Positions 1-12,055 of a stretch of 64,000 bases of DNA are shown here, piece by piece (the first letter of the stretch is position 1; every line of letters begins with the position of its first letter). The position numbers and the translations under genes are program-made. The notes below the pieces were generated by a model. It made no database searches. It was not told the origin of the DNA and saw only the letters and a list, made by a program, of their open reading frames with translations. The DNA is from Plantago major (taxonomy: Eukaryota > Streptophyta > Magnoliopsida > Lamiales > Plantaginaceae), in the NCBI GenBank assembly GCA_026545765.1, contig CM048840.1:49092580-49156579 (forward strand). The letters run 5' to 3'.

Positions 1-1930
1 TCATGTCGACATAAACATATAAAGGTTGTTTGTATAGCGGCTAAAAACCCTGTCCGTTTTAATCGCTTTCCCAAACAGACGACGCATAATGGGGAGAAAA
101 CAAGTTAGTATTTTGGAATAGGGAGTTAACTTACTGAACAATGACACAATAATAAGTCAGGTTGGACTAAAAACGGTGTTTCCTGGGTTTCTTCATGATA
201 TAGGTGAGAGCAATGTGCACACAGCACATTAGCTGGACACAAACATGTGGAACATAAATGTGAAATCTGTATGGGCTTCAACCCAGTACATTATTGAACA
301 TCTTCTTTCACCTTGCAAAGCGTACGGACAATGACTTTCATGTAAGTGCATATTACATGTGAGTATCCCTTTTTGCCCTTGGCTGGACGAAAGGCAGAGG
401 TCACGTGACCTAGGCTGGTAGCCTTTTTCACCTAAGACTGTGCCAACTCTGGCAGAGTGAACCATGGCCATTCATTCTTGGATACTAACATTTATTTTCC
501 TTCTGTAATGTGATATGTGGAGCGAGGTTTACTTGTTTCCGCTGTTAAACGCAACACAATTTTCGCTAAACGCAACATATTTATATTTATAAATATATGC
601 GAGTTATTTAAAAATAAATTTAGAAAGAATTTGACTCACTAATGGGCTAAGCCCCGACCCTTTGGACCGGAACGCTTACTACTTTCCAGTTGGTCACCCA
701 TCCTAAAGATTGTTCTAGATCAATCACGCTTAACTCTGGAGTTATTATAGGTGGATTTCCAAAAAGAAAGATGCAACTTGTTGGTATGAGTAGCGTTCTC
801 GATCCATTTAAGCTTTTTGGATTTGACTTGAAACTTTGGAGCGTTACATTTAATTTTTTTATTTTTAAAAACAAATTAGATTGTTATTTAATCATGCATG
901 TTAATGTTTTTGTGTTTGTATAAACGAAACATTTTTCTAAAAAGTTTTAGAAACATTTTATTTTTTTTTACATTTATGAAAATTTTGATTGTTTTTTTTA
1001 TGTTCAATCGTGCATGTTAATGTTTTTGTGTTTGTATAAACGAGTTATTTTAATTTTTCGTTATGTTTTATTAATTTTATAAGATTTTTTTTGAGTTAGG
1101 GACATTTTAGTAAAGTTACCAAATAGTTAATGTTGAACGGTGTTGCCTTTAACGTGATAAATGTCCCCGTTGTCTGTCCTAGTCCATTGCTACTGTAAGC
1201 CACCCATGGTTTGTGTTCACTTTTTGAATGTATGTTTTCTTCCAAGTTGGAAACTTGTTCACTGGAACAGTTAATTCAACCATGCTAATCGAACCATGCT
1301 TAGCAGACAGGGGTACGGGCTAAGCTTTTGGGACTTGAGAACTTACTACTTGGCCAATTTAGCTGGGGCAGTGGACGTAGCAACGGGAACTGTATTATTT
1401 TGCTGGTGTGCCATGAGCCTGGGGCTTGTGTTAGGGACATGGGCAGGTAACTTGGGCGCTTATGTTTCCCATTTCATATCCCCTGTCCCAGGCTCATGCC
1501 CAAACCCAGCCCATGCATTTTCAAATGGGATGTGCTAGTGTGACAGCGGATTGGGGCATGTGTAATTGGTTTGGGACATGGGTGTTTAACCCGGTGTTTC
1601 CAATACCTGTTAAAAACCCGTTCACGATTTATAAGCGCGATAGAAACATACATATAGGACCATATCGATTAAGATGGCATTTCTGCACATTACTGAACAT
1701 AACCATTACAAAAAGTGTTTAATGCCTAACGCATCAACAAACGGCAATGTTTCATTAAACAAGGCGGACTGTAAACGGAAATGGGGCAAGAATAGATCTC
1801 AAACTGAGCATTAGTTGATAACCTTCATACATGTTGTTCTGTCATGTCTTCCCATTTTTTTCACCTTTCACACAACAGAGAGCAGTTATCGAAATCTCCA
1901 ACTGAGTAAAGGAAATGGGGCTGCAAACTA
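1..1930. other. No gene recognised; AT-rich intergenic DNA
   Basis: Open frames in this stretch are short and none shows a recognisable domain. The part around 1290-1640 is richer in G and C than its surroundings but gives no protein match I can name. The only clear structure is a 33-bp direct repeat near 895 and 1011. Confidence 0.5.
895..1043. repeat. 33-bp direct repeat pair
   Basis: The same 33 bases, beginning TGCATGTTAATG and ending TATAAACGA, occur at 895-927 and 1011-1043, 116 bp apart. The spacer is T-rich. No target duplication or ORF is linked to them. Confidence 0.8.
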
Positions 1931-2158
1931 CTCCCTCCATTTCAGAGAAATTGTTACAATTTGCATTTGCACCAATTTTAAGAAATAGTAGAAAGCATGC
2001 TATCTCCGATTATTGTAGATTAAGCGGGTGACGTATCAGAATAAAAGTGAAAGGTAGGAAGTTTTATTATTTAACTAATTTCCATAAATGGAATCAGATT
2101 ATAACTTTAGTAATAAACGTCGAAACGAAACAGAATACTTTCTAAAAAATGGAGGGAG
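1931..2158. mobile_element. Stowaway-like MITE
   Basis: A 228-bp element begins CTCCCTCCATTTC and ends with GGAGGGAG, an inverted terminal pair. It is flanked by TA on both sides, as Tc1/mariner-derived Stowaway MITEs are. It has no coding capacity. Related copies lie at 22885, 23377, 23909, 39913 and 57692. Confidence 0.85.
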
Positions 2159-2242
2159 TACCAATATTGGAAATTTTACCATTGTGCCATTTTTTTTTTT
2201 TTAAAAAAGAGTAAAGTTGGAAAGGGTTGAAAAAAGTTGGTG

Positions 2243-2368
2243 ACACGTGACTGCTATTTGAAAAAAAATAAGTGGTACCCAATTTTTTTTCTTTCATGAT
2301 AAAATACACGTGACTGCTATTTGAAAAAAAATAAGTGGTACCCAATTTTTTTTCTTTCATGATAAAAT
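2243..2368. repeat. 63-bp tandem duplication
   Basis: Two consecutive 63-bp units (2243-2305 and 2306-2368) are essentially identical. Each carries ACACGTGACT, so the unit contains a CACGTG palindrome (a G-box core), but no gene is close enough to call it regulatory. Confidence 0.85.
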
Positions 2369-3410
2369 ACTAATTAGATTAGGATTTGAGGTCTTTTTCA
2401 AATTGAAGTTGAGTTTTGTAATATATGTTGACAGATTGTTTGCACACCCCTAGTTGAATCAACAAGCTATAACTTTGACTACAAATTAATTTTAACTTGG
2501 AAAGATAAAATGTTCACTAAATTATCCTTAATTGTCATGTAGCTTCATTTAGTTGGTTAGATGAAACAATGCTGCTTTGTGTGAAAGTCGGGAATCTATC
2601 AATTGGCGGATGAAACATGAACAAGCGAATTGTAGTTGTGTGCAATTAATCCAAAATTATATATGGTGTATGACTGTATGTCATGTCTCCTATGTATACA
2701 AGATTAGCACGGAACGATTAATTAACTGCGTTTATTTGATAATAATATAGCAAGTCAATATCCGAGTGTGATTGAGTTAACTACACAAACAACAAAGAAT
2801 CTTAGTACTAAACCAACATACACTTGTTCACATATATACATTAACTATAACATGTAGCGTGTTATTGTGGCATTACTTAATTACAATAATTTTGAAGAAA
2901 TATATGAAAGTAAGTAATATTGTTGTTCGTGAAGGATTGTCATTTTTTTTCGAGTTGAATTAGGGTCTGGATTAGTGCGAATTAATCTATTTTAATTAAA
3001 CTACATAAGATGGAGAAGAAAGATTGATTTAGTTAGGTTTGAATTGTGGTTTGAAATTTAATTGAAGAAGACATGTTGAGTTTTTTTAATGAAAAATTGA
3101 TTTTGTTGGAGTTTGCATTAGGGCTTATAATTTAATTGAAGAAGAATAATTGTTTTTTTTTGTAATTAAAGTCTAATTTGCATATATCTTACCCTTTTGT
3201 TTTTCTGGGTAGGATTTGGCTTAATGAATTAGGCTCTTTCCTTCTTTTTTAATTTAAATTAAATACTCAATTGTATAAATTTAATGGTTATCCAATAATA
3301 TAATAATATTAAAGTACTTAATCAAATCTTGGAACAAATTACAAGAGTATGCATACAAAATTTTACTATATAAGTATATAAAATTAGACTTTTCAATGTA
3401 TATAAATAAC

Positions 3411-4075
3411 TAGTGCTGGGGTCGGACGAGATATTTGGGATTTTGGGATTTCGGGATCGGGACATATTTTTCACGTTCCAATCCCATCCCAAATAAAGTC
3501 TGAATTTTTCGGGATTGGTACTTTGGGATTTGGGCGCGGGACTTTGGGATCCTATATATTTTGAAGAATTTTTACAACACTCTCGATAAATTTGGACAAC
3601 CATTTATAATTTAAAAAATAGTAGTTCACATTAAACATATTTATATATGCATCTCTATATGCACAAACCAAACAACTTACAAGTTGGTACGAATTCAATT
3701 CGTACCACAAGCTAACTTGTTTTATTTGTTTTTTCATAGGTTAAACATACAACGGAGTTGTATCGTTATCGTTAGATAAATAATTACCACCCCGCATCAA
3801 TCTTAATCATATAATTAAAGGGAAAAAAAGTTGCATCCTAAAAAAGTGTCGTTTTTGTGTAATATATAGTAGTATTAATTATTTATTCATTATCCCATTT
3901 GGGATCCCAAATCCCAATTGGTATGCAAAATCAATCACAATCTCGTCCCAAAATTATATATGGGAATTCGGGAATTACCTCAAATTGGGATCCGGAATTT
4001 CGGGATCCGGAAGTTCGGGATAATCCCAATCGGGGTCGGGATTTTACCAATTTCACATACCGAACCCCACCCCTA
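3411..4075. mobile_element. Non-autonomous hAT-type element
   Basis: The left end reads TAGTGCTGGGGTCGG and the right end, reverse-complemented, TAGGGGTGGGGTTCGG, an imperfect inverted terminal repeat. The flanks are taaataac (3403-3410) and taaataat (4076-4083), an 8-bp target duplication with one mismatch, as expected for hAT. Both sub-terminal regions are packed with GGGAT/ATCCC words in the two orientations. There is no transposase. Confidence 0.75.
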
Positions 4076-4419
4076 TAAATAATCATAATACATGTAAAAA
4101 TATTTGATTTCATTATACAAATGTGAATATATATTTGTAAATTGATAATAAGGTTATACAAAAGGAGGAATTTTATTCAAATTAACAGAGCTTCCAAGTA
4201 AATTGATAAACTTATTGGTGGGTGATAAAATAATGTAAATGTAGGAAAGAGAAATAATAATAAAAAATATTGGGATTAAAAAATGTCTTTTTTGAGTTAA
4301 TAAGTTTTTAGAGGAATTTATTAAGGTTTTAATGGAAGATAAGGAGTAAATTGATAAACTTGCTGGCGTGTTATGAATTTTGTATGTATTAAGAAATTTA
4401 ATGATAAAAGATTGACACA

Positions 4420-4655
4420 AAGTCTCATGAGAGACAGTTTCTCGATAACTTATCTAAACACGGCATATGTTCTCAATAAAATCATTCATATTATTAATCA
4501 AAACGTCTATGTTGTTAACAAAATAAGTCTTGTTGTAATATGAAAAAACACCAATGTTAAGAACATAAGTGTTTGATTAATAATATCGATAATTTTCTTG
4601 ATAATATAGGTCCGTCTCTAGATAAATTATTTAAATACCGTTTCTTAGGAGATTA
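4420..4655. mobile_element. Short element with inverted ends
   Basis: The left end (AGTCTCATGAGAGACAG) matches the reverse complement of the right end (AATCTCCTAAGAAACGG) imperfectly, and both continue into a shared word like AACTTATCTA or AATTTATCTA. The size and AT-richness fit a MITE. I could not settle its target duplication or superfamily. Confidence 0.45.
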
Positions 4656-6220
4656 ACTGAAAGATTGAATTGAATAATTAACCAGTCATTAATTTAAAAT
4701 TTTATTGGTACACGGTGGCCCAATAATATATAGCCGTTCCGTGTCAAATTGTATGCTAATTATCTAACTTCAATCTTCATATCAACAAATGAACAACAGA
4801 CAAGAATGAATTAGTGAATGGAAAGTCGAAACATTACGTTAGCTTTCAGTTTGATATTGACAATGCCGTCCAAAGGTAGAATTTAGAAAGCAAATTATGA
4901 GGTTGTCATTCACTTCACTTTTATGAAAGTTGTTATTATGAAATGTCTACTTGACATTAGGCACATGTTTTAGTAGTTGTTACATCTGCATCAAAGACCT
5001 TGACGGGGAGATGTTCCTCATTCCAAACCAAACCATGAAATTAAAGGAAACAAAAGAATAAATAGGTGTTTAGGAAGCAATTAAAATGGATAGAATTTTA
5101 ATTAAATTTTAATCGTGAATAGAAACTGAATTATAATTGGATGTTGAAAAATTGTGTTTGGAATGGAATTAAAGTTCTATAGATTTTATAGGGTTATTAT
5201 ATAGAGTTTTTAAAAGTTTTTAAGATTATTTGATTGGTTTAAGGTTGTTATAATAAATTAAAAAAAGTAAAGTGTGAGAAAAAGAGTAGAAGATAAAATT
5301 AATTGAATTATGAATAGTTGGTGGATTAAAAACGAGTATTGTTCAACGCGATTACCGTATGACAAACCGAAGAGAATAATAACTCGATTAAAATCGGACT
5401 TTAACTGCAAGACAAACAGTCTAAGAGTCTAAGACGGCGATATGATTTTATTTTCTCCATCTCCAAAATTGAGAGCAAATAAAACTTGACATGCCACCTT
5501 TTTTTGGTTTTGGTGTTGTAAGGTGGCACTAGGCCATCCCGAGATAATCCGTATATGGTTTCATGGTGCCCCTACTTTAAATTCTTTATTCCCCTCATGT
5601 CGAATTGGATTGCAACTTCCGGATAGGCAACATGAACGCTTTGACATACCATATGACAAGGTGGTCATTTTTCTCACTACCTAGTATGAAGTTTGCCCGA
5701 AATCACTGATTTTAGTTTAAGAGATGGTGCCTTTTTGTATTGCTAGCTGGCTTTTTTATAGGAATTATTGTTTGGAGGTCCAGTTTTAAACCAAATATTG
5801 CTAAAAAACCTACTCTCAAAACATTCTTATTATAAGTTCCAAAAATATTACTCTCAAGTCCAAATATTGACATTTGTGCTCTTTTATATTTTAATAACTT
5901 AATTATTAAATAAAATATATGAAAACCAACTCACTAATTATAGTATCCTATTTTTAGGAAAAAAATATTTTAATGTCACTAATTCAGTAAATTTCAAAAA
6001 AAGGTAAAATAACGTCTTCTTCACCAGCATCTTCTCTCTCCTCTCCTGATTCGGTAAATTTCACCAATAGGGATATGGAACCATCCTATGGTGCATCTAA
6101 TTTTAAATCAATTCAAAAATCACGATATCCAAACATGGAATCAAAGTATTATGCAAACTATATATAGAATAAAAAAGCATTATATATAGGGTACCACATC
6201 ATTATACAAAAAATAAAAAC
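4656..6220. other. No gene recognised
   Basis: AT-rich intergenic DNA with no open frame of note and no domain I recognise. Nothing repetitive stands out by eye except short homopolymers. Confidence 0.5.
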
Positions 6221-6221
6221 A

Positions 6222-6640
6222 ATGTACCATCTAAACATACCAATAAGTATAAGGTACTATATCGTTGTGCCAAAACTAAAAACATTGTACCATCTCAACA
6301 CACAAATAAATATAAGGTACCATATAGTGGTACCAATACTAAAAACATTGTACCAATCTCAACACACGAATATATATATAAGATACTACATCGTGGTACC
6401 AAAACTAAAAACATTGTATCATATAAACAGGTCAATAAATATAAGGTACCATATTGTTGTGCCAAAACTAAAAACATTGTACCATCTCAACACACCAGTA
6501 AATATAATATACTACATAATGGTACCAATACTAAAAACGTTGTACCATCTCAACACACCAATATATATAAGGTACTACATCGTGGTACTAATACTAAAAA
6601 TATTGTATCATCTTAACACACCAATAAATATAAGGTATAT
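6222..6640 (+). repeat. Minisatellite of about 61-63 bp, roughly seven units
   Basis: Units share the words AAAACATTGTACCATCT, AACACACCAATA, TATAAGGTAC and GTGGTACC, which include partial GGTACC palindromes. Because most units are near 63 bp, the frame starting at 6222 stays open for 184 codons and yields a 21-residue protein repeat with the core YHLNTPINIRY. The biased composition and lack of any domain make coding unlikely. The array ends near 6640, where the sequence becomes unique. Confidence 0.85.
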
Positions 6641-6776
6641 ACTTACTGGGCATGTGATTCAACTTCTTGCACCAAAAAATTGGAAACTTGATTTAATACC
6701 TGATCAACGCCGACACCGTCCATTCCGTCCGGTGGTACCTTACAAACGTGTCTTCTTCTCTTCTGTTGGTACCTGA

Positions 6777-9490
6777 TCGACATTTTAACGGTGTAAACTT
6801 ATTTTGGTTTGACGGCAGTAAGTAGATATGGTTCCTAAATTAGGTATAACTAAAAGATACGTTCCTTAATTTTAGTAGATAATGATATTAATAATAAATA
6901 TTTAACTAATTTAGTTTCTAGGGTATAATTGATAAACACTAATAACTATTTCTAGTTCAGGTCCCAGAATAATTTAGTTTCATAATATGGACTTTGGAGA
7001 ATTTATCCCTTTTTATAAGAGTTTGTTTTGCGAGAGACCCCTACATATAGGAGAGTCCTGAAAGTCCCCTTCACACGTTAAAACTATACAATTATACCTT
7101 TTTTCTCGACTTGGCTTCTGATGATTTTCACAGATCTTTTGACACAGATTCATTAAAAAGGGTCAAATAAAAACTAGACAATATAATGTAAAAACTAGAC
7201 AATATAATGTAAAAACTAGACAATATAGACAATTATATTACACTGAGTGAGTAAATTTCTAGACAAGTAATAAAACTAGACAATTCATTTACAAAATTAG
7301 ATAATTCAGTTACAAAACTAGACACTAATTTCTTTGACTGTTTTAGTTTCTTCAAATCATTCTTCTTCAAATCATTCAATCCATCCTCTTCAAAATCATC
7401 ATCTACAGCAAGTCTCTTATATCGTTGAGAAGCTTTTTCATCAGATCGTTGCTTCTAGCTTTTTCAACTTACATAAAAACTAAACAATATATACTAAAAA
7501 CTAAGCAGTTCAACTAGACCATATGTGTTAAAAACTAAAATATAAGGTATTTACATACAAATTAGACAATATAGGTTAAAAACTAGACAATTTCAAAAAA
7601 AAAAAAACATTAAAAAGTAACGATATAGGTTAAAAACTAGATTCACACAAAACATTCAAAAAATTAAAAACATATAGAGTGTACACAACCACATAGCAAC
7701 CCATTCCGTTCGATCTCCGATCTCGGTTTGATCTCCAATCTGACAGTTACGGTCTCATTGAAGTTCGATTGAGCCATTGGAAAACCTTAACACAACACAA
7801 CAGCAACCAAGAAACTCAAATAAAGTATAAAATCAACTTGAAAAACTTCAAAAACTAAGATCGAACATGAAAAAACAAAAAAAACCTACATTACAAACGA
7901 AGAGCTCAAAAGTTGCATTATTCCGCAAGCAAAAAGTAAAGAACACAACAAAACACTACTACTAATCAATATTACAGCAAGTCAGTCAAATCTCACCCGA
8001 ATTTGAAGAGTTTGATCAAATTCAACACTTCGAGGCCACCATGAATCGAGAATCTCCTCCTTAGTGAGGTGAATTCCGCTGCGAAACCATCCAATTGATG
8101 GAATCAAGCAACTCTGGAGATCATAGAAGATCTCTCGCGTCAGTTGTCATGTCAGATCGTTGATCGGCCCATCTCGTTCAAAAAGCGTAGAGAATCGCCG
8201 GCGGCAGGGTCAATGGCGGCGGCGGTGGGGGAGAGGAGCTGGGATTTGAAGCGGTTGAGGGTTTCGGATTTTTTTTTGAGAGAAATGGCGTTTGCAAAAT
8301 AAAGAATGGGTGAAAATATGGTATAGACAACTAAAAGTAAGGTTTTTATAGGCAATCCTTATTAATTACCGTCCAGATTCAAAAAGATGTAATTGTACCG
8401 ACCCAGATCCGCGACCCGCGAGAAAGGATCCAACGACCCGCGATAAATATAAGGAAAATGACAGGACCTTAAAACGTAGACAATTTTTACGTGAAATTAG
8501 GGGTCTCTCTAGACTCAAATGTAATAGGATTTTTATGATACTTAGTATTCTAAGGTACTTACCTGTTCAATAATTTTACCTATTAATTAATATAATCGCA
8601 AGGAAAACTACTAGATAGGTACTTAAATATCAACTTATTTTATTCACTTAAATTGTCAAATATACTAATTTAGGTTATAAACTAAACAAGGTGATAACCT
8701 ATCATAAAGGACAGCCTGAGTCATTTTGAGTTGTCGTATGACCTCCTATTCTCACTTTCTCTGAATTATTTTATATAAAATAATTGAAACTCTTCGCAAT
8801 ACGGTTTGAGAATTATTCGTAGTTAAAGTTCGATTTTATTGACTTTGAAAAAATCAAAACCGAATGATCTAAATTTTAATGGATACCACTAAATTAAGTA
8901 AAAGTTTCTTATCATTTAATATAAAAAATACTACATTACCCTAAGTGTGTATACAGAATTTGAATCTGATCAGGGGCGGGTTAAGAAACAAAATTTATAG
9001 TTGATATATTTTTGATAATTTAAGAGTCCATCAGGCCATATATATAATTCCACAAGCTTCAAATTTTGGATTCATCCTAATAGACTTTGAAAAATTACTT
9101 CTGAATTCACCATTTATAAACACTATCAATTTCTTTGCATCCATGTACCAACTATCACAAACTTTTATACAAGAGTGTACTCGGTGAGATTCGGGATCAA
9201 TATTAAATGTTTTGCTATAAACATCATATATGATATACTGTATATCAGCATTACCACTGCGTTACCTAGTTATTATACTAAACTAAACAGGTAAAGTATG
9301 TAACATGTGATGTTAATCCAGTCTATTTGAAGATACGTACCATATGTGACAAAAGATGTCAACAATAATATTAATGGAAAAATTAATTCAACAAAAACAG
9401 AAACATGAAAAAAAATTGTTCTTTCCTTCTCAAAGATATAATCTACTAAAATTAATTTTCAGGGTGGATTAATTAAACCAAAACCTTGCT
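6777..9490. other. No intact gene; repeats and an unplaced GC-rich segment
   Basis: A 21-bp unit (AAACTAGACAATATAATGT core) is repeated almost three times at 7169-7226, and diverged CTAGACAAT words continue to about 7650. At 8000-8350 the minus strand is unusually GC-rich and reads like the beginning of a gene, with residues such as LNRFKSQLLSP followed by an alanine- and proline-rich stretch, but it is broken and I do not recognise it. The word AGAGACCCCT at 7034-7043 is inverted near 8501-8510, so the interval could be a transposon carrying a gene fragment. Confidence 0.4.
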
Positions 9491-9493
9491 TCC

Positions 9494-9949
9494 TTAGAGC
9501 TTCAAAGACAAATCAAGCTGGCCCATATTATCATCCTCGTGATCAACTTGAAAACTCGTTGCTCTATAATTCTCGCACTGAGTCCAATTTTGGCCATAAT
9601 TATTCACCTCCCTTCTGCCAAACATCCTAGCATGCCCCTGATGATCGACCCGGCCCAAGCTCGATCCAGCCCGCTCATTTGACTCTGAATGTTGTCTTAC
9701 AGCCGAGCTAAGTTCCCTACTTTTCTTTGCCAATGTTCTCTCCAACTTGTGAGCATTTTGATGACCTCCAAGTGCCTGTGAGCTATAAAACTGCCTTCTA
9801 CAGTAGTTGCATGAGAAAACACGTGGGCCAACAGGGCTAACCGGTGGTGAGACCGATGATAAATCTGGAGCTGAAAGGTCTAGGTCAAGAAGGTGGTTTT
9901 TGTTTGGTGACATATTGTAGTTAAGAGAACTATTGGGCTCGAAATTCAT
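9494..9949 (-). CDS. Single C2H2 zinc finger protein with EAR motif
   Basis: This intronless 151-residue protein has one Cys2-His2 finger with the plant QALGGH signature: C47, C50, H63 and H67 (C-X2-C-X12-H-X3-H). The C terminus is LDLSLKL (145-151), an EAR repression motif that recruits TOPLESS-type corepressors, and a second LDLDL stands at 21-25. The layout is that of the small ZFP1/ZFP3/KNUCKLES-like plant repressors, which act in the nucleus on development or stress genes. The Met at 9949 gives the usual short N terminus. A TATA box lies about 185 bp upstream and a SINE sits just beyond it. The family call is firm; the exact orthologue is not. Confidence 0.85.
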   Translation of the reverse strand: MNFEPNSSLNYNMSPNKNHLLDLDLSAPDLSSVSPPVSPVGPRVFSCNYCRRQFYSSQALGGHQNAHKLERTLAKKSRELSSAVRQHSESNERAGSSLGRVDHQGHARMFGRREVNNYGQNWTQCENYRATSFQVDHEDDNMGQLDLSLKL

Positions 9950-10130
9950 GCTTCCGACTATGCAATATGGTCGAGCTAGCTAGTAAAGTTTTGCACGGGA
10001 CGAATTGAAGTTAGTGTGAAGAAATTTGGCCGGAGAGAACAAAGAAGAAAATATATGAGGCTTATAGCAATATAGAGTATGTAACTGAAGTTGATGCAAG
10101 TGATTTATCAAGAGTCTTACTAAGGTTCAG

Positions 10131-10140
10131 TATATATACA
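10131..10140 (-). promoter_or_regulatory. Probable TATA box of the zinc finger gene
   Basis: TATATATA on the minus strand, about 185 bp upstream of the zinc finger start codon. This would leave a 5' leader of about 150 nt, normal for plants. Position is the only evidence. Confidence 0.5.
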
Positions 10141-10196
10141 CAAGGGAAGACACTCACACTGTCACAAAGGCTGTATCTTAGATGGTAAGAAGAAAT

Positions 10197-10348
10197 CAAT
10201 GGTTGGTGTTTTGGTGACTCAAGTGGTAAGGAGCTCGAGTTGTATGGTCTCGGGTTCGAGTATTTTAAAAGTAAAAAACACCCCTGTAAAAGTCGTCCCA
10301 TGTAAAGAGACCTGTTAGTGCTCGGCCACGTTAGCTGAATACAACATA
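10197..10348 (+). mobile_element. tRNA-derived SINE
   Basis: A tRNA-like head has an A-box-like ACTCAAGTGGTAAGG (from 10217) and a B-box-like GGGTTCGAGTA (10252-10262). It is followed by an unrelated tail. The element is bounded by similar 12-13 bp words, GTAAGAAGAAAT (10185-10196) and GTAAGAAGGAAAT (10349-10361), which fit a target-primed duplication. It lies 60-210 bp upstream of the zinc finger TATA box, so it is part of that promoter region. Confidence 0.75.
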
Positions 10349-10674
10349 GTAAGAAGGAAATGGGAAGTTTAAATGAGAAAGTAATTTAGGAAGAGTGATT
10401 GGGTGACATAAATGGAAGTAGATTAAACAAAGGAGTATGGTGCTATTGTTTTCCAGCACCTAGAAATGGAAAGGAAGTGAAAACTAGGAGCAATATTAAA
10501 TTTGTGTTCTTACAGTGAGAAGCAAATTGAAACAAACGCCACAGATATTAGAATGGGAAATTCAGGGCTGTCGCCTCCAGTAAAGGCAGCTAAGAAGCCC
10601 ATATTGTCTCTCGATTATAAAAGATTTTATTCCATCTTGAACAAATAGACACTTTAATTTAACACTTCCAAACT

Positions 10675-11220
10675 TGTATTAGGTGATAATGTTTGAGTTT
10701 CTTATGATTCGAACAAGATAACTCAACAACTAACACACAAAACCTGCAAATAGCAAGATCAACACTCACAATTACATACACAGAGAACGAACAATCCACA
10801 ACCGAGTTTTACGTTGTTCGGCCAAATAAATAGCCCAAGTCCATGGAGATCACTTGCAATAAATCCATCAAGCCAGTACGAGTTACAACGATAGTCTTCC
10901 AAGAACCAATTCACATAATTGCTCAGAGAATCGCAAAATCTGCGTAGTACTAGCCATCTACCCTAACTATTCAATCTGATATGAGATAACTATTTTCACA
11001 AGAAATTGATTGAGGGTAAAAGCTCTACATGTTCTATCATAAGGAACCGGAAAACTACTTATACAGAAGAGCAAAGAAATTAATGCGTCAGAATTTGATC
11101 TGCCAAGCTTCAACCTCTACGTAACTAACTTTGCCGCTCTTCATAACCGAAATAATCTGAGCCATCCATTTTTCAGATATGATCCTAACCTTGGACATTG
11201 ATCAATAGACAATTTAACAC
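10675..11220 (-). repeat. Possible LTR of the Copia remnant
   Basis: On the minus strand this stretch starts TGTTAAATTGTC and could end at CCTAATACA, so it has TG..CA-style borders. It contains the ACGTTGTTCGGCC-type word often seen in plant Copia LTRs. It lies downstream of the reverse transcriptase remnant in the same orientation. No second LTR or polypurine tract is visible. Confidence 0.4.
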
Positions 11221-11258
11221 ATGGAAAAAAATATAGGAGGAGAAACAGGTTTAGAAGC

Positions 11259-12055
11259 TTATATATTAAACCTATTTAGAACCTTCTGCAAATAGCTAAC
11301 TTGGGTAAGAATTAAGCTAGTACCTGCTGCATTTCTGCAAATATCCATTCCCAATATTCTTTTAGCAACTTCCAGATCCTTCATATCAAACTTCAAGCTA
11401 AGTTTCTTATTAATATCATCAATAGCACCAGATGATTTACTTGCGATAAGCATAATATCTACGTAAAGCAACAAAAAAGCTTTATGTTCTAGTTTAGTCC
11501 TAGAGATGAATATGCAGCTATCAAAATTACTCCTTGTGAAACCAATACTTGTCATATGAATATCAAACTTCAAATACCATTGCCTATAGGATTCTGCTTA
11601 AATCCATACAATGACTTTTTTAACAGACAAGCCAATTGCCATCCTTGTTACTGACAGTAAAACCTTCATGCATTGTCATATAAATCTTTTCTTGTAATTC
11701 ATCATGAAGAAAATTTGTCTACACATCCATTTGTTGAAGATCTATATTATCCTGAGTAACTAAAGATAGAAGAGTTCCTATAGAATTATATTATCCTTGA
11801 CCATATAAGAAAAAAAATCTCATAATTATAATTAATTCTTTCTTTCTCAAAACATCCTCTAGCTACAAGTCTAGCTTTATATCTTACTTGCTCCATTTGC
11901 TTCATCTCATTTGTATTCTTGAACAACAATTTACAGCTCACCACCTTCTTCTTAATAGGTAGATTCAATATTTCCCAAGTAGAATTCTTCTCAAGTGATA
12001 ACAATTCCTCTTGCACTGTACCTACCCATTCAAAGCTCTCAGTACAAGTGATCAT
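11259..12055 (-). pseudogene. Decayed Ty1/Copia reverse transcriptase
   Basis: Two minus-strand pieces belong to one Copia reverse transcriptase. The upstream piece (12055-11786) carries the N-terminal RVT_2 region, with words like SLEKNSTWEI and YKARLVARG. The downstream piece (11573-11259) carries the palm, with YVDIMLIA where active elements have YVDDM, so the second catalytic Asp is lost. Stops and frameshifts separate them. Gag, protease and integrase are missing. The element is dead. Confidence 0.85.

Noticed and set aside
1296-1722. Two overlapping plus-strand frames of 80-86 codons
   Set aside because: No domain, no splice structure, and the sequence does not resemble any family I know.
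6222-6776. 184-codon frame taken as a repeat protein gene
   Set aside because: It is a tandem DNA repeat whose unit happens to be near a multiple of three; composition is AT-driven and there is no start context or domain.
7169-7226. CRISPR-like short regular repeat
   Set aside because: The units are directly adjacent with no spacers, in a plant genome.
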